From assembly GCA_963777855.1 (NCBI GenBank), contig CAVZRW010000016.1, forward strand, positions 62,001 through 126,000: a DNA stretch of 64,000 nt, in the 5' to 3' direction. Under the pieces are notes generated by a model, which was given only the letters and a program-made list of their open reading frames with translations, did not search any database and was not told the DNA's origin. Numbering within the stretch: the first letter of the stretch is position 1; each line of letters opens with the position of its first letter. Below, piece after piece: positions 59,503-64,000 of the stretch. The translations under genes were made by a program, and so were the position numbers. The DNA comes from Prado023 sp963777855. GTDB lineage: Bacteria > Actinomycetota > Actinomycetes > S36-B12 > CAIYMF01.

Positions 59503-60236
59503 TCCGTCCAGCCAGCTCCGCCTGCTCGACCTGCAGGCCCTCGACACCAAGCTCGGCCAGCTGGCCCACCGCCGGCGCGGCGTGCCGCAGGTGGCCGAGC
59601 TCGTCGCGCTGGACGCCCGCGCCGCGACGATCCGCGACCACGAGGTGGCCGTGCGCACGGCCGTCTCGGACCTCGAGCGCGAGCAGGCCCGCGCCGACGC
59701 CGACGTGGCCCAGGTGCGCGACCGGATCGCGCGTGACCAGGCCCTGCTGGACGCCGGGTCGGTCGCCTCGGCCCGCCAGCTCGAGGACCTGCAGCGCGAG
59801 ATCGAGAACCTGCGCCGGCGGATCGTCACGCTCGAGGACGCCGAGCTCGAGGTGATGGAGAAGCTGGAAGAGGCCCAGGCCAAGGCCGCCGCCGTGGCCG
59901 CGGACGCCGACTGATCTCGCCGCCACCCGGGCCGCTGCCGAGGCCGCCCGCGATGCCGCGTTCGCCGACGTGGACGCCGAGGCCGAGCGCGTGCACCACG
60001 AGCGGGCGCGCGTCGTGGCCGACATCCCCGCCGACCTGCTGGTCCTCTACGACAAGCTGCGTGCCGACTCCGGGGGCATGGGCGCCGCGCCGCTGCACCG
60101 GGGCCGGTGCCAGGGCTGCCAGCTGACCCTCACGCCGGCGGACCTCGGCCGGATCCGTGGTCTGCCCGCCGACGAGGTGGTCCGCTGCGAGGAGTGCCGC
60201 CGGATCCTCGTGCGCACCGACGAGTCGGGCCTGTGA
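59492..60236 (+). CDS. C4-type zinc-ribbon coiled-coil protein (one frameshift)
   Basis: Coiled coil (RARADADVAQVRDRIARDQ onward, about residues 40-180) then a zinc ribbon CQGCQLTLTPADLGRIRGL with VVRCEECRRILVRTDE. An extra base near 59913 ends the first frame at ADAD; without it the protein continues DLAATRAAAEAARDAAFADV to the stop at 60234, 247 residues. Neighbour order Nif3, zinc ribbon, RNase H matches that in mycobacteria. GTGA overlap with the next gene. Confidence 0.85.
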
Positions 60237-61645
60237 GGCGGCTGATCGTCGAGGCCGATGGGGGATCGCGGGGCAACCCGGGCCCGGCCGCCTACGGCGC
60301 GGTGGTGGTCGACGCTGCGACCGGCGAGGTGCTCGTCGAGCTCGGCGACTACCTGGGCACCGAGACCAACAACGTCGCCGAGTACGAGGGTGTGACGGCG
60401 GGGCTGGCTGCCGCCCGCCGGATCGATCCCGAGGCGCGGATCGAGGCGCGGCTGGACTCGAAGCTGGTGGTCGAGCAGCTCAGCGGCGGGTGGGCCATCA
60501 AGAACGCGCGGCTGCGCACCTTGGCGCTGCGGGCCAAGGCGCTGGCCCCGCCGGAGCTGGTGAGCTTCACCTGGGTGCCGCGCGCGCAGAACAAGCGCGC
60601 CGATGCGCTGGCCAACGAGTCCCTGGATGCCGCCGCGGCCGGGCGCCCGGCGCGGATCGAGCGCTGGCGGCGCGCCGGCGACGACGACATCTACGTGGAA
60701 GCCGCCGGCAAGCAGGGTGATGCCGCCGGTGTGGAGGCCGCCGCTGTGCTCGGTGGTGGCGCTCCGGCGCGTGGTGGGGGTGTTCGGCCGGATCCCTCGG
60801 CGGCGGACCCCTCGGCGGCGGCCGCGGCCGTCCGCGAGGCCCTCCGCGGGGCCGGGTCCACGGGTACGGGGGGCCCAGCGGTACCTGCCGGCGCGGTTCC
60901 CGGGGCACCCGCGGTTCCCGGGGCACCTGCGGCTCCCGGGGCACCTGCGATCCCCGCGGCCCCCGCGAACAAGATCGTCGGCTGGGCACGGGCTGACCTG
61001 GGCGCCCCCACGACGCTGGTGCTGGTCCGCCACGGCGTGACTCAGCAGAGCCTCGAGCACCGGTTCTCCGGGTTCGGCGGTTTCGACCCGCCGCTGGTGG
61101 AGCTCGGCCACCGTCAGGCCGAGGCGGCGGCTGAGGAGCTCGCCCGCCGCGGCGGGGCCGACGTCCTGGTCTGCTCGCCTCTGCAGCGCACTCGCCAGAC
61201 CGCGGCCATCATCGCCGAGCGGCTGGGCCTGGCCGACCCGGTCGTCATCGAGGGCCTGGCCGAGGCGGACTTCGGGGAGTGGGACTCGCTGACCTTCGCC
61301 GAGGTGAAGGCGCGCTGGCCCGAGGAGCTCGCCGCGTGGCTGGCCTCCACCGAGGTTGCGCCGCCGGGCGGGGAGTCGTTCGCCGCCGTGCGCCGGCGCG
61401 TGGATGCCGCCCGGGCGCAGCTGCTCGAGCGCTTCCCTCGCCAGAGGGTCCTGGCCGTCAGCCACGTGACCCCGATCAAGGTCCTGGTCCAGATGGTGCT
61501 CGACGCGCCGGCTGCCAGCGCCTTCCGGTTCGAGCTGGCGCCCTGCTCGCTGACCACGCTGGCCTGGTGGGCCGACGGTCCGAGCACGGTCTTCGGCATG
61601 GGGGAGCGCGGCCACCTGCACGGCGTCCTGCACGAGACCGCCTGA
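60233..61645 (+). CDS. Bifunctional RNase H / histidine phosphatase (CobC-like) protein
   Basis: 470 residues. RNase HI part: IVEADGGSRGNPGPAAYGAV, NNVAEYEGVTAGL, RLDSKLVVEQLSGGWAIKN, NKRADALANESL with the four acidic residues. Linker (about 170-250) is Ala/Pro/Gly-rich. Phosphatase part: VLVRHGVTQQSLEHRFSGFG, LVCSPLQRTRQTAAIIAE and LAVSHVTPIKVLVQMVL. Same fusion as mycobacterial Rv2228c. GTG start overlaps the zinc-ribbon stop. Confidence 0.93.
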   Translation: MRRLIVEADGGSRGNPGPAAYGAVVVDAATGEVLVELGDYLGTETNNVAEYEGVTAGLAAARRIDPEARIEARLDSKLVVEQLSGGWAIKNARLRTLALRAKALAPPELVSFTWVPRAQNKRADALANESLDAAAAGRPARIERWRRAGDDDIYVEAAGKQGDAAGVEAAAVLGGGAPARGGGVRPDPSAADPSAAAAAVREALRGAGSTGTGGPAVPAGAVPGAPAVPGAPAAPGAPAIPAAPANKIVGWARADLGAPTTLVLVRHGVTQQSLEHRFSGFGGFDPPLVELGHRQAEAAAEELARRGGADVLVCSPLQRTRQTAAIIAERLGLADPVVIEGLAEADFGEWDSLTFAEVKARWPEELAAWLASTEVAPPGGESFAAVRRRVDAARAQLLERFPRQRVLAVSHVTPIKVLVQMVLDAPAASAFRFELAPCSLTTLAWWADGPSTVFGMGERGHLHGVLHETA

Positions 61646-61665
61646 TCCGCCGCCCACGCGGCCCC

Positions 61666-61745
61666 CATGAGGCCCGGCCCCCACGAGGGTAGGCGGCCGT
61701 GAGGCCGGGCCGCCAAGAGGCCGGACCCCATGAGGCCGGGCGGTT
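61666..61745. repeat. Four imperfect 20-bp repeats (ATGAGGCCGGGC-type)
   Basis: Copies at about 61666, 61697, 61713 and 61728 of CATGAGGCCGGGCCCC with variation, just after the RNase H gene. Non-coding. Confidence 0.6.
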
Positions 61746-61829
61746 ATGGGGCCAGGTGGCGCGGGGGCATCACACGACGGTCTGGCCGTCCGGATACGGA
61801 CATTTCGGGCTACCGCGGCGGCCTCGGCG

Positions 61830-61864
61830 TGCTCACATCGCCCACCGCATGGGCGATGTGAGCA
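61830..61864 (+). terminator. Perfect 15-bp hairpin downstream of the RNase H gene
   Basis: Arms 61830-61844 and 61850-61864 with loop CCGCA. No T tract follows. A likely terminator for the Nif3-RNase H operon, or a regulatory site. Confidence 0.7.
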
Positions 61865-61929
61865 AGGTCACGCGGCGTGCCTCTCCACAGACTCTCAGTA
61901 ATCGTGGGACGCTGTGCCCCGCAAAGGTT

Positions 61930-61970
61930 GGGGCTCCTCGATGGTTGAGATCGAGGAGCCCCATTTGTTC
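61930..61970 (+). terminator. Perfect 13-bp hairpin with T-rich tail
   Basis: GGGGCTCCTCGAT and ATCGAGGAGCCCC (61930-61942, 61950-61962), 7-base loop, then ATTTGTTC. The clearest intrinsic terminator in the window. It sits 284 bases past the RNase H stop and just before the AT-rich spacer. Confidence 0.85.
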
Positions 61971-62250
61971 CGTTCAAAGCGTGATGGCGGTCCGTCCTTC
62001 ACACTTTCGCGTGTTCAGTGTTGTCTTCGTCAACGTTTCATGATCGTTTTTGTGTGAACGTCTCCTAGGTTTTTCGCTTCCTTGGGATGTGGTCAGCCGT
62101 GGTGCTGTTCCATGTCCGTCGGTGGCTCGACCGTGGTGTCGTTTTTCCTGGTCGTTCAGACGATCTGTTGATTTCTGACTGTTCACTTGTGGTCGGACTT
62201 GTGCTGGTGCTTCGTTCGGAACGGATTCAATGTAGGGCGGGCTCAGCCTC
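61963..62250. other. AT-rich non-coding spacer before ppk2
   Basis: About 50% GC against roughly 74% around it, with T5 runs at about 62046, 62071 and 62142 and T-rich strand bias. The only open frame (70 codons on the minus strand) is Lys/Arg-rich, lacks a ribosome-binding site and has no G/C third-position bias, so it is probably not a gene. May hold the ppk2 promoter, a small RNA, or foreign DNA. The rest of the spacer 61646-62387 shows only the repeats and hairpins listed, plus an 8-base inverted repeat at 62304-62321. Confidence 0.7.
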
Positions 62251-62387
62251 GACGCAAGGCCTGCGGGGAAAAATCACCTCCCGGTTGTGTCGCATCCCGG
62301 GGGCGCCTGCCAGGGCAGGCGTGCCGCGCCGGCCACCTGCTAGGAAGGGCCCGTCAGCGTCCGCGTGATCCGGGAGGGTGCAGCAGC

Positions 62388-63341
62388 ATGGGCAAGGACA
62401 AGGACGGCAGGTCCAAGGGGGAGAAGGCCAAGCGCGCGGAGGCTGGGGGCGGGAAGGTCAAGGCCTCCGGGTCCGCCGACGGCAGGGCCGCCAGCGCGAC
62501 GGTGGCCACGCAGTCCGTGCGCGACCTCTACCGCGTGGGACCCGGTTTCGGCCTCTCGTCCGTCGATCCCGAGGTCGTGCTGCACGGCCCGCAGGATCGC
62601 GAGTCCGCGCGCGCGGCCTGCGCCGCCCTCGAGGAGGAGGCCGCCACGCTCCACGAGATGCTCTGGGCCGAGACCAAGCGCGGCGGCACCAGGGCGGTGC
62701 TCATCTGCCTGCAGGGCATGGACACCTCCGGCAAGGGCGGGGCGACCAAGGCCGTGGATCGCCTGCTCGATCCCCTGGGCTTCTCCGTGGCCGGATTCGG
62801 CCCGCCCAGCGACGAGGAGAAGCAGCACGACTTCCTCTGGCGTCACGACCGCGCGCTGCCCGAGGCCGGGAAGGTGAGGCTGTGGGACCGCTCGCACTAC
62901 GAGGCGGTCCTGATCGAGCGGGTGCGCGGCTTCGTGCCCGAGGAGACGTGGCGCTCGCGCTACGAGCAGATCAACACATGGGAGTCCCAGCTCAACGACC
63001 GCGGCATCGCCGTCATCAAGTTCATGCTGCACATCTCGGCCGACGAGCAGAAGCAGCGCCTTCTCGACCGGCTGGCCGACCCGACGAAGCACTGGAAGTA
63101 CAACCCCAACGACGTCAACGAGCGGGCGCTGTGGGATGACTACCAGGCCGCCTACGGTGACGCGCTCACCGCGTGCTCCACGGTCGGCTCACCCTGGTAC
63201 TGCGTGCCGGCCAACCACAAGTGGCATCGGGACTGGATCATCTCGAACGTGCTCGTCGAGACCCTGCGCGCGATGCAGCTCGAGTACCCGACGGCGGACT
63301 TCGACATCGCCGCGGAGACGGCGCGGGTCGAGGCCACCTGA
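62388..63341 (+). CDS. ppk2: Polyphosphate kinase 2 family protein
   Basis: 317 residues. Walker A VLICLQGMDTSGKGGATKAV, lid GPPSDEEKQHDFLWRHDRAL, Walker B region VRLWDRSHYEAVLIERVRGF, and HWKYNPNDVNERALWDDYQA. Transfers phosphate between polyphosphate and nucleoside phosphates. Lys/Gly-rich N-terminal 40 residues precede the domain. ATG at 62388 after GGGAGG. Located after an unusual AT-rich spacer, which may carry regulation by phosphate or stress. Confidence 0.92.
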   Translation: MGKDKDGRSKGEKAKRAEAGGGKVKASGSADGRAASATVATQSVRDLYRVGPGFGLSSVDPEVVLHGPQDRESARAACAALEEEAATLHEMLWAETKRGGTRAVLICLQGMDTSGKGGATKAVDRLLDPLGFSVAGFGPPSDEEKQHDFLWRHDRALPEAGKVRLWDRSHYEAVLIERVRGFVPEETWRSRYEQINTWESQLNDRGIAVIKFMLHISADEQKQRLLDRLADPTKHWKYNPNDVNERALWDDYQAAYGDALTACSTVGSPWYCVPANHKWHRDWIISNVLVETLRAMQLEYPTADFDIAAETARVEAT

Positions 63342-63377
63342 GCGAGGGCCCCGACCCGGTGCCAGCGCCGGGGTCCA

Positions 63378-63546
63378 CCCACGCGCGGCGTGCGGCTCGC
63401 CCGGCCACGCACGCGCGAACGCGCGGCGTGCCGCTTGCCCGGCCCACGCACGCACGGCGTCACCCACGCGCGGCGTGCTGCTCGCCCGGCCCACGCACGC
63501 ATGGCGTCACCCACGCGCGGCGTGCCGAAGCGCAGCGCCACGCACC
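63378..63546. repeat. Imperfect ~48-bp tandem repeat downstream of ppk2
   Basis: About three and a half copies of a unit built from CCCACGCGCGGCGTGC, TGCTCGCCCGGCCCACGC and ACGCACGGCGTCA. Palindromic inside each copy. No unique spacers, so not a CRISPR. Non-coding. Confidence 0.75.
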
Positions 63547-63581
63547 CGCCTTTCCAGATGCCGCCGTCCCGGGGCCTCACC

Positions 63582-63651
63582 CAGGATCGGCCGATCTTGG
63601 TGCGGGATCGGCCTATAGTGGCCGATCCCGCACAGTAGCTGGCCGATCCTG
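63582..63651. repeat. Nested palindrome array of GGATCGGCC / GGCCGATCC
   Basis: Outer pair CAGGATCGGCC (63582-63592) and GGCCGATCCTG (63641-63651); inner pair GTGCGGGATCGGCC (63600-63613) and GGCCGATCCCGCAC (63620-63633) with loop TATAGT; GATCGGCCGATC palindrome at 63585-63596. The core occurs four times, two in each orientation. Could be regulator-binding sites around a promoter-like TATAGT, or a terminator. Confidence 0.75.
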
Positions 63652-63725
63652 AACACGGGCGCAGGGCGGGACCTCCTCGGCGCCTCGTGCGTGCCCGGCC
63701 GCGTGGCTCCCTCGCCGCACGGGGT

Positions 63726-63870
63726 CGGCGTCCCGCCCGCGTTGGCGCTCGGCGGCTCGCCTGCGTGCGCCCGCTCGGCGTCCGCCCGCCCGCCTCGGCC
63801 CGCGCTCGGTGTCCCGCAGCGTCGCCCACGCCCGCTCGGCGTCCCGCCTACGCGCCTGCCCGCCCGCCCC
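63726..63870. repeat. CGCTCGGCGTCC-type low-complexity repeats
   Basis: Five or so imperfect copies of CCCGCTCGGCGTCCCGCC between the palindrome array and the last gene. No gene is seen between 63342 and 63915. Confidence 0.6.
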
Positions 63871-63915
63871 CGCCCGCGCGCGCCCGGCGGGGGTGTCGTG
63901 GCCTAGGTTGCCGCC

Positions 63916-64000
63916 ATGGCGGTGAGCAAGTGGTCGGCGGAGATCCCGATGGCGCAGGCGCGCGCGGGCCTGGCAGCCGTGCGCGAGGAGAACGGGGTGC
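63916..64000 (+). CDS. Start of a hypothetical protein (partial)
   Basis: Begins MAVSKWSAEIPMAQARAGLA and continues AVREENGV to the window end. G/C third positions support coding. Too short to assign. Upstream TTGCCGCC is a weak ribosome-binding site. Confidence 0.45.
   Translation, partial: MAVSKWSAEIPMAQARAGLAAVREENGV

Noticed and set aside
61974..62186. 70-residue basic minus-strand frame
   Set aside because: No ribosome-binding site and no G/C third-position bias.
63378..63900. CRISPR array
   Set aside because: Repeats are adjacent and imperfect, with no unique spacers and no cas genes.

Overview
The window is about 74% GC, has almost no A or T in third codon positions, and is packed with genes. 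It carries several actinobacterial markers: an AhpE-type peroxiredoxin, a mycothiol-type maleylpyruvate isomerase-fold protein, a DUF222/HNH endonuclease with a LexA-type box, and the Nif3 / zinc-ribbon / RNase H-phosphatase trio known from mycobacteria. The host is therefore an actinomycete (Actinomycetota); I cannot name the order. There is no rRNA, CRISPR array, integrase or transposase. One tRNA is present, tRNA-Val(TAC). Many otherwise well-conserved genes carry a single extra or missing base. They cluster in the first 17 kb and are worst at 15.5-17.2 kb. The intact codon bias on both sides of each break suggests sequence or assembly errors rather than real decay, so single-indel genes are given as CDS and the two badly broken ones as pseudogenes.

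Layout. 0-3 kb: nitronate monooxygenase (cut by the window edge), LacI regulator, GDT1-type cation transporter, YCII protein. 3-6 kb: a fused glycosyltransferase / pyruvyltransferase coupled to a six-helix membrane protein. 6-14 kb: LOG-family protein, serine hydrolase, Kup potassium transporter, and the oxidative pentose-phosphate operon zwf-gnd-pgl. 14-18 kb: histidine kinase, response regulator and ABC-2 transporter, probably one signalling/efflux unit. 18-24.5 kb: carbonic anhydrase, VIT-family transporter, AlaDH/CeoS-like dehydrogenase, BASS-like transporter, and a glycosyltransferase coupled to an unknown protein. 24.5-28 kb: a secreted M15-type peptidoglycan protein with long Lys-Ala linkers, then arsM and arsR with a clear ArsR operator. 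28-33 kb: a divergent membrane pyrophosphatase overlapping a glycosyltransferase, then a hydrolase. 33-39 kb: SOS-boxed HNH endonuclease, MetA, DEAD-box helicase, two DUF202 proteins. 39-46 kb: membrane-anchored GH31, holin-like protein, GPH symporter, PLP decarboxylase. 46-52 kb: class III aminotransferase coupled to a DUF6206-like protein, a secreted protein, a C69 dipeptidase, an MDMPI-fold protein, AhpE. 52-58 kb: tRNA-Val, then a tight operon of acetyl-CoA synthetase, pyruvate-dehydrogenase-like E1alpha, E1beta and E2, and an acyl carrier protein. 58-64 kb: Nif3, zinc-ribbon protein, RNase H/phosphatase, an unusual AT-rich spacer, PPK2, repeats and a nested palindrome array, and the start of one more gene.

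Genes are often joined by ATGA, GTGA or TGATG overlaps, which marks co-translated pairs: 3861/3858, 10911/10908, 17249, 23452, 31273, 38852, 46961, 55454, 58015 and 60233. The most unusual arrangements are the ACP-ending dehydrogenase operon, the glycosyltransferase-pyruvyltransferase fusion, the pyrophosphatase-glycosyltransferase overlap, and the palindrome array at 63.6 kb.
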